Of a stretch of DNA of 64,000 nucleotides, positions 1 to 8,920 are shown piece after piece; within the stretch, counting starts at the first letter, position 1, and each line of letters starts with the position of its first letter. The notes beneath the pieces are model-generated. The model was not told where the DNA came from, made no database searches, and worked only from the letters and a program-made list of their open reading frames with translations. This stretch comes from Microbacterium sp. zg-Y818. GTDB lineage: Bacteria; Actinomycetota; Actinomycetes; Actinomycetales; Microbacteriaceae. The position numbers and the translations under genes were made by a program. The stretch covers positions 2,604,001-2,668,000 of the forward strand of contig NZ_CP126741.1 in the NCBI RefSeq assembly GCF_030246905.1. Direction: 5' to 3'.

Positions 1-974
1 TCGGCACGGCGTCGCTGGCGGCGGGCCCGATCCTCGGCGGACTGCTCGTGAAGGATCTCGGCTGGACCTCGGTGTTCTGGGCCGGCGTGCCTCTGGGGGT
101 GGTGGCGTCGGTACTCGCGCTCGTCCTCCTGCGCGAATCCCGCGCGCAGCACCCTGCGCGCCTGGACGGCGTCGGCCAGATCCTGCTGACCCTCTTCCTC
201 GCCGCCCTCGCGTTCACCCTGATCGAGGGCGTGCACCTGGGATGGACCTCCGTGCCCGTGCTCGCGGCGATCGCCGTCGCCCTGCTGTCGCTGGTCGCGC
301 TCGTGCCGTACGAGCGCCGTCGGCAGGATCCGCTGCTGCCCCTGCATCTGCTGACCGACCGGCCGTTCGTCACCGCGCTGACGATGGCGGTGGCCGGGTA
401 CCTGGCACTCGCAGCGCTGCTGTTCGTCAACACCTTCTATCTGCAGTCCGAGCGCGGGCTGAACGCCACGCAGGCGGGCCTCATGACGATCCCCCTGGCC
501 GCCGGCGCCACCGCATCCGCCCTCCTGGCCGCCCGATTCGTCGCACACCAGCATTCGCGCGCCGCACTCATCATCAGCGGAACGCTCCTCGCCGTCGGCT
601 CTGCTGGGCTGTGGCTGACCGAGAGCGCCCCGCTGTGGACGGTGTTCCTGCCGTACTTCGTGTTCGGGTTCGGGTTCGGCCTCATCGCCGATCCCGTCAG
701 CGTAACCGCGCTCTCGGAGCTGCCCACCGAGGAGTCCGGACTGGCGTCGAGCTTCATCTCCACGTCCAAGCAGGCCGGTCAGCTGCTGGGCATCGCCGGC
801 GCCGGATCGATCCTCGCCGTCGCAGGCACATCATCGGACGCGACCGCGTTCGACGACATGGGCGGGTGGGTGTGGGCGGTGCTGGTGGCGGCCGGCGTGC
901 TCATCGCCGGGCTCGCCGTCAGCACGCCGCGCACGCACATTCCCGTGCCGCCCAAGCCCGCGGCCGTGCACTGA
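1..974 (+). CDS. MFS drug-efflux transporter, DHA2-like, 3' part only
   Basis: The reading frame is open from the left edge (position 3), so the N-terminal half lies outside the window. The first visible residues contain the motif-C-like stretch GPILGGLL, typical of proton-driven MFS exporters. About eight hydrophobic segments follow, including FVFGFGFGLIADP and a late glycine/alanine-rich helix, and the protein ends in a short proline-rich tail. The family exports drugs or other small molecules across the inner membrane; the substrate cannot be read here. It converges on the next gene with only 6 bases between the stop codons. Confidence 0.85.
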   Translation, partial: GTASLAAGPILGGLLVKDLGWTSVFWAGVPLGVVASVLALVLLRESRAQHPARLDGVGQILLTLFLAALAFTLIEGVHLGWTSVPVLAAIAVALLSLVALVPYERRRQDPLLPLHLLTDRPFVTALTMAVAGYLALAALLFVNTFYLQSERGLNATQAGLMTIPLAAGATASALLAARFVAHQHSRAALIISGTLLAVGSAGLWLTESAPLWTVFLPYFVFGFGFGLIADPVSVTALSELPTEESGLASSFISTSKQAGQLLGIAGAGSILAVAGTSSDATAFDDMGGWVWAVLVAAGVLIAGLAVSTPRTHIPVPPKPAAVH

Positions 975-980
975 GCCGGG

Positions 981-3900
981 TCAGCGCGACGCGCGGCCGC
1001 GGCGGTGGCGGCGGTCGGGATCGGCGGGAACCTGCGTGCCCGGCCCGTCGGGAGGGTCCACTGTGCCCGGACGGATCGACTCGATCAGTGCGAGCACCGA
1101 CTGGTTCAGGCGCGTCAGCTGGACGTGTGCGTCCGCCTCGGGACCCTCACCCTTTCCGGGGTCGAGCGCGAGATCGGCGAGAGGATGCAGTCTGCTGGGC
1201 AGCGCACCCCGCAGCACCTCCTGGACGGCCGCGAAGTTCTCGTCGGACATCTGCGCGAGCCGCGACCACTGCGCGGTGTCGGCGGCGCCGTCCGCCCGCG
1301 GTAGACGCACGAGAGTGCGCCCCAGCCGCCGCTCGTAGTCGAGCACCGACCACAGTGCCGTCAGCTGCGCTTCGATGCCGTCGGCGCGCAGCGAGCCGGG
1401 GTCACGGCGCAACGGAGCCGCCCGCGTCTCCAGCGCTCGCAGCAGGTCGCCCAGCTCGCGCTCACGCTCGGCGACCTGCTGTCGGGTCAGCGCCTCCTCC
1501 CCCAGCCGCGGGGCGAGCAGATCCGACAGCAGCGCCCGCGCCCGACCCACCGCCGACGTCATGCCCGCCACGACCTGCGACCCGGTACGGGTGGGCAGCA
1601 ATAACGCCGAGATCACGATGGCGACCACGCCCCCGACGAGCGTCTCGAGCATGCGCGCCTGCACGGTCTCCACGCTCAGCGTTCCCATCACGTCGTACAT
1701 GGTCGCCAGGCCCAGCGTGACCCAGAACACCATCGCCGCCGGCGAGATGGCGCGGGTGAACGCCACGAAGAAGACGCTCACGATCAGCAGCGGGTAGGCC
1801 CAGACCGGATCGTGCCCCGCGACGATCGCCAGCCCGAACGCGATAGCCGAGGCGGCGACGGTCGCGATGATCCGCTGGATGCTCTTGACCCGGGTCTCCC
1901 CGTCGGAGCCGCTGATCGTCTGGAAGGCCGGCATGGCCGCCCAGTACTGATGCGTCGACGAGACCAGCGACCCGAGGAGCAGCGCGAGCCCCGTCGCGAC
2001 CGTCGCCTGGGCGGCCTGCCGGTCGGTCGGCCGCAGCCCACCCGTCCCATGCGGCGCCGCGGACGGGTGGGCTGGGACGCCCGGCTTCTGCGCGGCATCG
2101 GGGGTGGGGGCCCGGTCCGCCTCGACTTCTGCGAAGGACTCCAGCGCCTTGTCATCGGCCAGCTGCACGCGGCGCAGGCGCTCGGCGGCGTATCGCAGCT
2201 GCATGATCGCGAACAGCACCCGCCGCACCTCGCCGGTGAGCCCTGGGGGCAGCTCCGAGTCCTTGCGCGAACGCTCCGGCGGCGCGGCCGAGCCGCGGAA
2301 GGCCGAGATCTCGGCGCTCGTGGCGACGAGGTCGCCGGCGAGGCGCGCGCGCTCGTCGACCGTGATCGTGATGCTGGGGACGACCGGCAGCAGCGTCAGC
2401 AGATTCTCCGCCGCCAGCTGCACGTCGAAGATGCGCATGCGCAGCACGCGCATCCGCATCGGATTCATCTGATCCCCCGACATCCGCTCGAGCGGCCCGT
2501 TGATGTCATCGACCGTGTGCTCCAGCGCGGTGCGGGCTGAGCGCAGTTCACGCACCAGGCGTCTGTCGGCTCGACCGCTGGACACGAGGTCGACGAGCGT
2601 GTCGAGCAGGTCCTCGATGCGCTCGTACACTGCCGCGATGCCGCCGTGCACCTGCCGAGACGGCGGCGCGCCGGGGATCGCCTGCACCAGCCAGCTCGCC
2701 GCGAGGCCGATGATCGCCGCGAGCAGCGAGAAGAGGACGTCCTGCGACGACAGGTGCACGAGCAGGCTGAAGTAGAAGATCAGGAAGAACAGCTTTCCCA
2801 TCGCTCCCACCCGCGGGCCGAAGCGCTGCAGCCAGACGGCGAGTCCCGCGGCGAGCGCCATCGACACCACGATGACGGGTTGGTCCGCCGACAGCAGTGC
2901 CCCGAGCACGACGGCGAGCGACACCGGGATGATCGAGACGAGGGCACGCACCGTGCGCGCGGCGGGCGCGGCCTGCGCCGCGGCCGCGGGCGTCGTGAAA
3001 AGCGCCACCATCGCGGCGAACACTGCACCGCTCTGGTCGCCCGGCCCGAGTACCTGCGACAACGGGATCACCACCGCCAGCGCGACGACCACCGCCGCCA
3101 GGGTGCGGAGCGCATCGACCAGACGCGCCCAGCCGGGGTCGATGAACAGGTGTCGACGGCGCAGCCAGCGAGTCAGCCGCGACGGCCGGCGACCAGGATC
3201 GCCCTCGACCGGCGCCGCCAGAACCGGGACCCGCGCGCCGACGTCCGGGGCGGCGAACAGCTCGGCCGGGGTCGCCTCGTCCAGAGGGATGCCGTCGGGC
3301 GTTGCCGCCGTGCCCCGGTACACGGGCTGGTAGTCGAGGTCCCTCGACACCAGCGCCAGCAGCCACTGCGACTGCAGCTCGAACGGCAGCCACTGCACGT
3401 ACCGCCGGTAGGCGTCGGCCGTCCCGAGGTCGGCAGAGCGCTGCGCCGCCGCACCCGCATCCGCATCCGACGGAGCCGCGTCGGCACCGTCGTCATCCGT
3501 CGGCGCCGCGTCGGCAGCGGGGGCAACGAGCGCACCGATGCGCTGCTGCACCGTGAAGAACCGCACCACCCACGGGTCGAGCTTGGCGGCACGGCCGCCA
3601 CGGTGCAGAACGGCCATGGCCGCGGCGAAGTCCTCTGCCGAGACCGGCTCGGGGTTCTGCGGCGCGACGCGTCCCAGCATGCGCAGCAGCGCGGCCCGCA
3701 GGTCGTAGAACTGCTCGGTCAAGCGGGCGAGCCCCGGCTCCTTCGCGGGGTCGCTGCCCGTCGGCAGCCCCCACCGGAGAGCGCCGATCACCCCGGAGGT
3801 CATGTACAGCGCGAAGGGCAGCGAGAACTGATCGCGCCCGCTCTGGAAGTAGTAGGCGACGGGATTCTGCGACAGGCCGTCGGAGTAGGCGCCGAGCGAG

Positions 3901-4520
3901 TCGGCGATGGCACCCAGCTGGCCGTCCAGGCCGCGCGCCTGGCCATCGGGGAAGAACGGGGCGAGGGTGTCCACGGGTGCGACGACCCCATGCCCGGCGT
4001 GGAAGAAGTTCGACGACAGTGCCCGCAGCGACTGGACGACGCCGTAGACGTTGCTGAGGAAGGCGATGATGAACGACAGCAGCAGCACGTTGACCATCGC
4101 CTCGCTCACCGTCAGCAGGTCCAGGACTGGCCCGCCGGGCGAGATGTTGTCGACGCCGACCGTGGAGAACTGCCCGACGCTCAGGTACAGCGCCCCCCAG
4201 TAGTCCTTCGGCACGCCCGTGGAGATCTGCAGGGCTCCGGTCTGCATCGCCCCGTAGTAGATGAAGGAGAACCCGAGGATGATGCCCGTGACCCACCAGA
4301 GGATCGACGCCACGATGAGCAGACCGGTCACCTGCCGCAGCGCCACCGGACGCCAGCGCCGGCGGATCCGCCGCGTGACGGCGCGGATGAGCAGCCACTC
4401 CCACCGCACGATGCGGTGGACGAACAGCCCCGCCTCGTCGTAGTTGAGCACGCTGAGGAAGACGTCGAGCAGCGTCGCCGCCAGCACCACGATGCCCAGA
4501 ACGATCCAGAACGCTTCCAT
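981..4520 (-). CDS. Two-pore-helix channel-like domain fused to a FUSC-family transporter (1179 aa)
   Basis: The start ATG at 4520 has a GAGAGGAG ribosome site and overlaps the stop of the upstream DUF1275 gene (TGATG), so the two are translationally coupled. Residues 1-165 look like a two-TM ion channel: TM helices near 4-27 and 64-90, then a pore-loop-like stretch FSTVGVDNISPGG at 118-130 and a last helix to about 160. The usual K+ filter TVGYGD reads TVGVDN. From about 465 a FUSC (fusaric acid/aromatic acid exporter) layout follows: a TM block at 465-617, a helical cytosolic region to about 850, then a second TM block at about 880-1040 and a C-terminal helical tail. An Asp/Ala-rich linker spans 333-360. 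The two halves are clearly continuous; the transported substrate is unknown. Confidence 0.8.
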   Translation of the reverse strand: MEAFWIVLGIVVLAATLLDVFLSVLNYDEAGLFVHRIVRWEWLLIRAVTRRIRRRWRPVALRQVTGLLIVASILWWVTGIILGFSFIYYGAMQTGALQISTGVPKDYWGALYLSVGQFSTVGVDNISPGGPVLDLLTVSEAMVNVLLLSFIIAFLSNVYGVVQSLRALSSNFFHAGHGVVAPVDTLAPFFPDGQARGLDGQLGAIADSLGAYSDGLSQNPVAYYFQSGRDQFSLPFALYMTSGVIGALRWGLPTGSDPAKEPGLARLTEQFYDLRAALLRMLGRVAPQNPEPVSAEDFAAAMAVLHRGGRAAKLDPWVVRFFTVQQRIGALVAPAADAAPTDDDGADAAPSDADAGAAAQRSADLGTADAYRRYVQWLPFELQSQWLLALVSRDLDYQPVYRGTAATPDGIPLDEATPAELFAAPDVGARVPVLAAPVEGDPGRRPSRLTRWLRRRHLFIDPGWARLVDALRTLAAVVVALAVVIPLSQVLGPGDQSGAVFAAMVALFTTPAAAAQAAPAARTVRALVSIIPVSLAVVLGALLSADQPVIVVSMALAAGLAVWLQRFGPRVGAMGKLFFLIFYFSLLVHLSSQDVLFSLLAAIIGLAASWLVQAIPGAPPSRQVHGGIAAVYERIEDLLDTLVDLVSSGRADRRLVRELRSARTALEHTVDDINGPLERMSGDQMNPMRMRVLRMRIFDVQLAAENLLTLLPVVPSITITVDERARLAGDLVATSAEISAFRGSAAPPERSRKDSELPPGLTGEVRRVLFAIMQLRYAAERLRRVQLADDKALESFAEVEADRAPTPDAAQKPGVPAHPSAAPHGTGGLRPTDRQAAQATVATGLALLLGSLVSSTHQYWAAMPAFQTISGSDGETRVKSIQRIIATVAASAIAFGLAIVAGHDPVWAYPLLIVSVFFVAFTRAISPAAMVFWVTLGLATMYDVMGTLSVETVQARMLETLVGGVVAIVISALLLPTRTGSQVVAGMTSAVGRARALLSDLLAPRLGEEALTRQQVAERERELGDLLRALETRAAPLRRDPGSLRADGIEAQLTALWSVLDYERRLGRTLVRLPRADGAADTAQWSRLAQMSDENFAAVQEVLRGALPSRLHPLADLALDPGKGEGPEADAHVQLTRLNQSVLALIESIRPGTVDPPDGPGTQVPADPDRRHRRGRASR

Positions 4521-5245
4521 CAGACGGCTCCTCTCACACGGCGGTGGCCGAGGACTGTGGCGACGCAGCAGGCGGCGGCGGCGACGAACAGACCGGGCGC
4601 GAGCCCATGGCGCGACAGCAGCGCCCCGACGAAGGCGCCGGCGCACAGCAGCACAATCGCGCCCACCCGGTGGAGCACGCCTGTGCCGCGCGCCGCCAGG
4701 CCGAGGAAGATGCTCATGCCCACCCCGACGGTGGCGCTCGTGACGGCGACGGTCACCAGCCCAGGCACTGCAAGGCGCATCGCCGTCGCTCCCTGCGCCC
4801 CCATCGCGGCGGCGAGAGCCGCCTCGGCGGCGAAGGCCGCGGCGTCCTGCCGCTCAGGCGGCCACACCATGGCGACGACCGCCACAAGGGTCAGCGTGAC
4901 GGTGACGGCGGCGAACACCGCGGTCGCGCTCCCGCTCCAGCCGGGCGGGGCGTGCCGGGTCAGACGACCGACGATCCCGGCGCCGACCAAGAACCAGCAG
5001 AGCGCGAACAGGGAGGGGAACCAGTGGCTGCCGCCGGCACCGACGATCCCCATTCCGATGATCAGCACGTTGCCGGTCTGGTTCGCCGTGAAGACGCCGC
5101 TGAGGGAGATCCAGCTGAGCGCATCCACCACACCGGTGCCGAAGGTGACGATCAGCAGGCAGGCGATGACCGTCCGCTCCGGCTGCGCCCGCGCCCGCTG
5201 ACGCTGTCGGGACGGCGGGGGCGGCGGCGGCGGTGCGGTGGGCAT
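4520..5245 (-). CDS. DUF1275 (YoaK-like) membrane protein
   Basis: This 241-residue protein has about six hydrophobic helices. The N-terminal motif pair GVVDALSWISLSGVFTANQTGN is the hallmark of the DUF1275/YoaK family, whose biochemical role is not established. The N-terminus is proline- and arginine-rich (residues 4-24) and cytosolic by charge. The stop overlaps the start of the channel/FUSC gene by one base, and the fluoride-channel genes lie 24 bases upstream on the same strand, suggesting a four-gene transcript crcB-crcB-DUF1275-FUSC. The start has only a weak G-rich ribosome site, but no other in-frame start precedes the first helix. Confidence 0.85.
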   Translation of the reverse strand: MPTAPPPPPPPSRQRQRARAQPERTVIACLLIVTFGTGVVDALSWISLSGVFTANQTGNVLIIGMGIVGAGGSHWFPSLFALCWFLVGAGIVGRLTRHAPPGWSGSATAVFAAVTVTLTLVAVVAMVWPPERQDAAAFAAEAALAAAMGAQGATAMRLAVPGLVTVAVTSATVGVGMSIFLGLAARGTGVLHRVGAIVLLCAGAFVGALLSRHGLAPGLFVAAAACCVATVLGHRRVRGAV

Positions 5246-5269
5246 CGGCGCGTCACCGCCCCCGGCGTG

Positions 5270-5647
5270 TCACAGGGCTCGGCCGATCGCCAGCCCTACG
5301 ACGGCCAGCAGCACCGTGAGGATCAGCATCCCCAGCGAGTTGGCGAGGAAGCGTCCGTACGTGCGCTTCTGCAGCATGTGCACGGTGTCGACCATGGCGG
5401 TGCTGAAGGTGGTGAACCCACCCATCACTCCACCGCCGAGGATCGTGAGCCATGCGGCATCCAGCACAGAGGAATCCGACAGTCCGGTGAGAAATCCCAG
5501 CAAGAGGGAGCCGACGGAGTTGATGACGAACGTGCCCCACGGGTAGCCCGAGGTCACACGGCGCATGATGAGGCCGTCGGTGACGAAGCGGATCGCAGCT
5601 CCCAAGCCGCCGCCGACGACGGCCAAGAGGAAGACGCCGAAGGTCAT
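5270..5647 (-). CDS. crcB: Fluoride ion channel subunit CrcB/Fluc (second of pair)
   Basis: This 125-residue, four-helix protein matches the Fluc/CrcB family, which exports fluoride through a dimeric channel. Visible family motifs are GGGLGAAIRF near the N-terminus, the TFVINSVGSLLLGF helix with its Asn, and GGVMGGFTTFSTAM, the break-helix/Phe-box region. The start overlaps the stop of the other CrcB by four bases (ATGA). In Gram-positive bacteria two adjacent crcB genes usually encode the two halves of a heterodimeric channel, which is the likely arrangement here. Confidence 0.92.
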   Translation of the reverse strand: MTFGVFLLAVVGGGLGAAIRFVTDGLIMRRVTSGYPWGTFVINSVGSLLLGFLTGLSDSSVLDAAWLTILGGGVMGGFTTFSTAMVDTVHMLQKRTYGRFLANSLGMLILTVLLAVVGLAIGRAL

Positions 5648-6135
5648 GACGCACCGCCCTTCTTCGCGGGGGCGGGTCGCGGCGGAAAGAGCACGCCTGC
5701 CAGCCAGATGCCGATGAAGGCGGTGAGGATGCCGCCGATGAGCGTGCCGAGGGCGTACGCGACGCCGATGAAACCGTCGGTCTCCACCAGCAGCGCGCTG
5801 TTGGTGGCGAGCGAGCTGTAGGTGGTGAACCCGCCCATGATGCCGGTGCCGGCGAAGAGCCGGAAGTCACGCCGGCCGGGGGTCTCCGGCGTGCGCGAGG
5901 CGAGCGCGGTGAGAAGGAATCCCAGGAGGAAGGGACCGAGCAGGTTGGCCGTGAGCACAGCCCATTCGTCCCCCCGCTGCTCGGGGATCGCGACGGTCAG
6001 GCCGAGTCGCGCTGCGACGCCGACCATGCCGCCGAGGAAGACGAACAGGATCAGTTTGGGTTGCGCGAACGCGGGGGTGGGGTGGTGCGGTCTGCTGTCT
6101 GTGGCATGTTCTGTGACCGTCATGGCGGTGAGCAT
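5644..6135 (-). CDS. crcB: Fluoride ion channel subunit CrcB/Fluc (first of pair)
   Basis: This is a 163-residue CrcB homologue with an extra N-terminal tail of about 25 residues and a proline/lysine-rich C-terminus. Motifs GGMVGVAARL, TANLLGPFLLGF and GTGIMGGFTTYSS match the Fluc pore and Phe-box regions. Either the ATG at 6135 or the in-frame ATG at 6123 could be the start; neither has a convincing ribosome site. It probably forms an antiparallel heterodimer with the overlapping downstream CrcB. No fluoride riboswitch is recognisable upstream. Confidence 0.88.
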   Translation of the reverse strand: MLTAMTVTEHATDSRPHHPTPAFAQPKLILFVFLGGMVGVAARLGLTVAIPEQRGDEWAVLTANLLGPFLLGFLLTALASRTPETPGRRDFRLFAGTGIMGGFTTYSSLATNSALLVETDGFIGVAYALGTLIGGILTAFIGIWLAGVLFPPRPAPAKKGGAS

Positions 6136-6196
6136 AGTGACGACCAGGGAGCGCGACTAGGGGGGCCGATGGCGGCGTCCCGGAGCCGGCGGAGGG

Positions 6197-6202
6197 TAAA
6201 CT
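6197..6202 (+). promoter_or_regulatory. Putative -10 element for the DHA2 exporter transcript
   Basis: TAAACT fits the actinobacterial TANNNT -10 consensus. It would give an untranslated leader of about 100 bases before the exporter start at 6307, unlike the leaderless genes elsewhere in the window. Confidence 0.45.
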
Positions 6203-6264
6203 GGGGGTTCGCTCGCCCCCTGCGCGAGGTGGTCGCACGGCTCTCGCCTGCGGTCCGAGGCTCG

Positions 6265-6302
6265 AAACCTCCGGCATCTCTCACCCAGACCTCCGGAGGT
6301 TT
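6265..6302 (+). promoter_or_regulatory. Leader hairpin that sequesters the exporter ribosome binding site
   Basis: AAACCTCCGG (6265-6274) and CCGGAGGTTT (6293-6302) pair perfectly over 10 bp around an 18-base loop. The right arm contains the Shine-Dalgarno GGAGGT of the exporter and runs into five T residues, so the fold could block translation or act as an intrinsic terminator. An earlier stem, GGGGG (6203-6207) with CCCCC (6216-6220), lies in the same leader. This suggests attenuation control; the inducer is unknown. Confidence 0.6.
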
Positions 6303-6306
6303 TTCC

Positions 6307-7740
6307 ATGTCTTCATCCATGTCCGGGCGCACCCGCTGGTGGGCTCTGGCGGTACTGTCGATGACCCAGCTCGTGGTCGTGCTGGACGGCACCATCGTCA
6401 ACATCGCGCTGCCCCAGGCGCAGGCGGCTCTCGACCTCACCGACAGCGCCCGCCAGTGGGTCGTCACCGCGTACGCCCTCGCCTTCGGGGCGCTGCTGCT
6501 GCTCGGTGGCCGCGTCGCCGACTATTGGGGCCGCAAGCGCACCTACATGGTGGGCATGGTGGGTTTCGGCATCGCGTCGCTCTGGGGCGGTCTCGCGCAG
6601 ACGGGCACCGAGCTGATCCTCGCGCGCGGGCTGCAGGGCGTCTTCGCCGCTCTCCTCGCCCCCGCCGCCCTGGCGCTGCTGACTGTCACGTTCCCGTCAG
6701 GCCGCGAACGCAACACCGCCTTCGCCGTGTTCGGCACCGTGGCCGGTGCGGGCGCCGCGGTGGGGCTGGCTCTGGGCGGGGTGCTGACGGAGTTCTTCAG
6801 CTGGCGGTGGTGCCTGCTGGTGAACCTGGTGTTCGTTGTGATCGGCATCGTCGGCGCGCTGCTGTTCCTGCGCGAGTCCAGGGCCGAAGGCGACAACCGC
6901 TACGACGTGTGGGGCGCGGTAACGGTGACCCTGGGCCTCGGGGCGCTCGTCTACGGCTTCAGCCTCGCGGAGTTCGGGTGGGGCAATGTGTCGACCATCG
7001 CGTTCCTCGCCGCCGGTGTGGTGCTTCTGGGGCTATTCGTGTGGATCGAGACGCGCGTGCGCAACCCGCTGCTGCCCCTGCACGTCGTCACCGACCGCGT
7101 GCGCGCTGGAGCGTTCCTCATCCAGGCAGTCGCCGGCAGCGTCATGATCGGTGCGACGCTGTACCTGACCTTCCACCTGCAGATCGTGCTGGGCATGTCG
7201 GCTCTGGCGGCGGGTCTGGCGAGCCTCCCGCTGCCGCTGGCAACCATGCTGACGGCGCCGATCGTCACCACGTTGCTGGGCCGCATCGGGCCGCGCCCGC
7301 TCATGATCACCGGCCCCCTCGTGGTGGCGGCGAGCCTGCTGCTGCTCTCGGGCATCACCGGCGGCGCCTATGCCGTGGAGGTGCTGCCCGCTCTGATCGT
7401 GATGGGCTTCGGCATGGCGTTCATCTTCGTGCCGCTGCAGAACCTCGCCCTCGCCGGAGTCCCGGCCCACGACGCCGGCGTCGCCTCGGCGACCGCGAAC
7501 TCGGCGATGCAGATCGGCGGCTCGATCGGACTGTCGGTCTTCACCGCGGTGTACGCCGCCGTGGTGGGCCCGCACGGCTCCGGCATCCCTGCCACCAGCG
7601 CCCTCATCGACGGCTACAGCGCGACGTTCGTCGCCGCCGCCGTCGGGATGGCCGTCGCCGCGGTCATCGCGATCGTCTTCGTGCGCAACCGCCGCCCGGA
7701 CCTGGTGCCCGTCGAGGCGACGGCGACCGCGCGCGACTGA
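6307..7740 (+). CDS. MFS drug-efflux transporter, DHA2 family
   Basis: This 477-residue multi-pass exporter has the DHA2 signature LDGTIVNIALPQAQ in the first helix, RVADYWGRKRTY (motif A) after the second and about 14 hydrophobic segments in total. The family extrudes antiseptics, antibiotics or dyes by proton antiport. The start is fixed by GGAGGT at 6295-6300, seven bases upstream; the open frame extends further upstream but has no other ribosome site. It is preceded by the structured leader and is divergent from the crcB pair, so its expression is probably inducible. Substrate cannot be assigned. Confidence 0.9.
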   Translation: MSSSMSGRTRWWALAVLSMTQLVVVLDGTIVNIALPQAQAALDLTDSARQWVVTAYALAFGALLLLGGRVADYWGRKRTYMVGMVGFGIASLWGGLAQTGTELILARGLQGVFAALLAPAALALLTVTFPSGRERNTAFAVFGTVAGAGAAVGLALGGVLTEFFSWRWCLLVNLVFVVIGIVGALLFLRESRAEGDNRYDVWGAVTVTLGLGALVYGFSLAEFGWGNVSTIAFLAAGVVLLGLFVWIETRVRNPLLPLHVVTDRVRAGAFLIQAVAGSVMIGATLYLTFHLQIVLGMSALAAGLASLPLPLATMLTAPIVTTLLGRIGPRPLMITGPLVVAASLLLLSGITGGAYAVEVLPALIVMGFGMAFIFVPLQNLALAGVPAHDAGVASATANSAMQIGGSIGLSVFTAVYAAVVGPHGSGIPATSALIDGYSATFVAAAVGMAVAAVIAIVFVRNRRPDLVPVEATATARD

Positions 7741-7801
7741 GCCGCGAGGGTCGGGCCACTCCGTCATGGGTGCGGCCCGACCCGGCGCCCGACGGCGCCA
7801 G

Positions 7802-7807
7802 TAGGAT
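7802..7807 (+). promoter_or_regulatory. Leaderless -10 (TAGGAT) of the tyrosine phosphatase gene
   Basis: TAGGAT is separated from the ATG at 7814 by CGCCGC, six bases, with no ribosome site, placing the transcription start at the start codon. Confidence 0.6.
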
Positions 7808-7813
7808 CGCCGC

Positions 7814-8614
7814 ATGACCCAGACCCTCGACGGCACAGTCAACTTCCGCGATGTGGGCGGCATGCCGTTGACGACAGGCGGCTCCACCGCGCCGGACGTG
7901 CTGTTCCGCTCCGACGCGCTGAGCGGTCTCACTTCTGACGGGCTCGAGCAGCTCGCCGGCAGCGACATCGAGGTGCTCGTCGACTTCCGCACGCAGTTCG
8001 AGCAGCAGATGGCTCCGAACCGGCTGCCCGCCAGCCGGTCGTTCCGAACCGTCCAATTGCCGCTGCTGGAGGGCGCCCTCACGGGACTCGCCCAGCAGGC
8101 GATGCAGATGGGTCGGCAGTCGGGAGACCCGGATGCCGCGGCGCAGGCGATCGCCGACGCGCTGGAGCATCTGCCCACGCTGGATGAGGTCTACGTCAGC
8201 ATGCTCGAGCACGGCGCGACGGCCTTCGCGGAGGCCGCACGCGCGGTCGCCGCGCCGACGGACCGCGCGCAGGGCGTTCTGATGCACTGCACGGCGGGCA
8301 AGGACCGCACCGGCGTCGCCGTCGCCCTCATTCTCGACGCCGTCGGGGTGCAGCGAGACGCGATCGTCGCCGACTACACCCTGTCCGAGCAGAGCCTGGC
8401 CGGGGCGTGGGCGGATCGCATGTTCGCCACGGTGACGAGCATGGGCGTTCCGCTGACGCCTGCGCTGACGGCACTGATCGCGGGCGCGCCGGCATCGGCC
8501 ATCGAAGCCGCACTGGCCTGGGTCGACGGTCGCGGCGGGTCGGCCGCGTACCTGCGCTCAGGCGGCTTCAGCGACGATGAGCTCGCCGGACTCACGGCCC
8601 GGCTGCACGGCTGA
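7814..8614 (+). CDS. Tyrosine-protein phosphatase (IphP/Y_phosphatase3 type)
   Basis: The 266-residue protein has the N-terminal FRDVGG motif of the actinobacterial PtpB/IphP-type phosphatases and the active-site loop HCTAGKDRTG at 158-167, with Cys159 as nucleophile and Arg165 for phosphate binding. The lysine inside the loop is usual for this subfamily, members of which act on phosphotyrosine or phosphoinositides. It is predicted cytosolic, with no signal peptide or TM helix. It is transcribed alone, convergent with the Dabb operon. Confidence 0.9.
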   Translation: MTQTLDGTVNFRDVGGMPLTTGGSTAPDVLFRSDALSGLTSDGLEQLAGSDIEVLVDFRTQFEQQMAPNRLPASRSFRTVQLPLLEGALTGLAQQAMQMGRQSGDPDAAAQAIADALEHLPTLDEVYVSMLEHGATAFAEAARAVAAPTDRAQGVLMHCTAGKDRTGVAVALILDAVGVQRDAIVADYTLSEQSLAGAWADRMFATVTSMGVPLTPALTALIAGAPASAIEAALAWVDGRGGSAAYLRSGGFSDDELAGLTARLHG

Positions 8615-8620
8615 AGTCGC

Positions 8621-8920
8621 TCAGACCTCGAAGTCCACCGCGACGCGGTCGGAGCGGATGCCGCCGATGAAAGCGGCGACCTCCTCGTGCGCGGGGTGCA
8701 CCTGGTAGGCGTCGAGTCCCGCAGCGTCGTCGAAGTCCGCCACCAGCACGAGCTCCCAGTTGCCGGGTAGATCCAGCGCGTTCGCCCCGGCGCTCATCGC
8801 CCGCAGCGACGGGACGACGCCCACGAGCGCGGTGAGCCGGCGCGCCGCCTCGGCGGCTTGGACCGCGCGGACGGCGGGGTCGGTGTCGGCGAGCTTGAAC
8901 GCCACGACGTGACGGATCAT
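8621..8920 (-). CDS. Dabb (stress-responsive A/B barrel) domain protein
   Basis: A 99-residue single-domain protein starting MIRHVVAFKL and containing NWELVLVADFDD, typical of the dimeric alpha/beta-barrel Dabb family. Members have varied or unknown roles. The ATG at 8920 is chosen because GGGGAGG lies a few bases upstream and because it overlaps the stop of the glutaredoxin gene (ATGA). It is the last gene of a three-gene redox operon. Confidence 0.85.
   Translation of the reverse strand: MIRHVVAFKLADTDPAVRAVQAAEAARRLTALVGVVPSLRAMSAGANALDLPGNWELVLVADFDDAAGLDAYQVHPAHEEVAAFIGGIRSDRVAVDFEV

Noticed and set aside
2646..5201. Long open frame antisense to the channel/FUSC and DUF1275 genes
   Set aside because: Low-complexity Arg/Gln/His/Asp-rich translation with no domain; typical shadow of a very GC-rich gene.
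6136..6306. A fluoride riboswitch upstream of the crcB pair or in the exporter leader
   Set aside because: No segment on either strand has the crcB-motif pairing and conserved bases; a CCGATGG stretch near 6163 is only a weak partial match.
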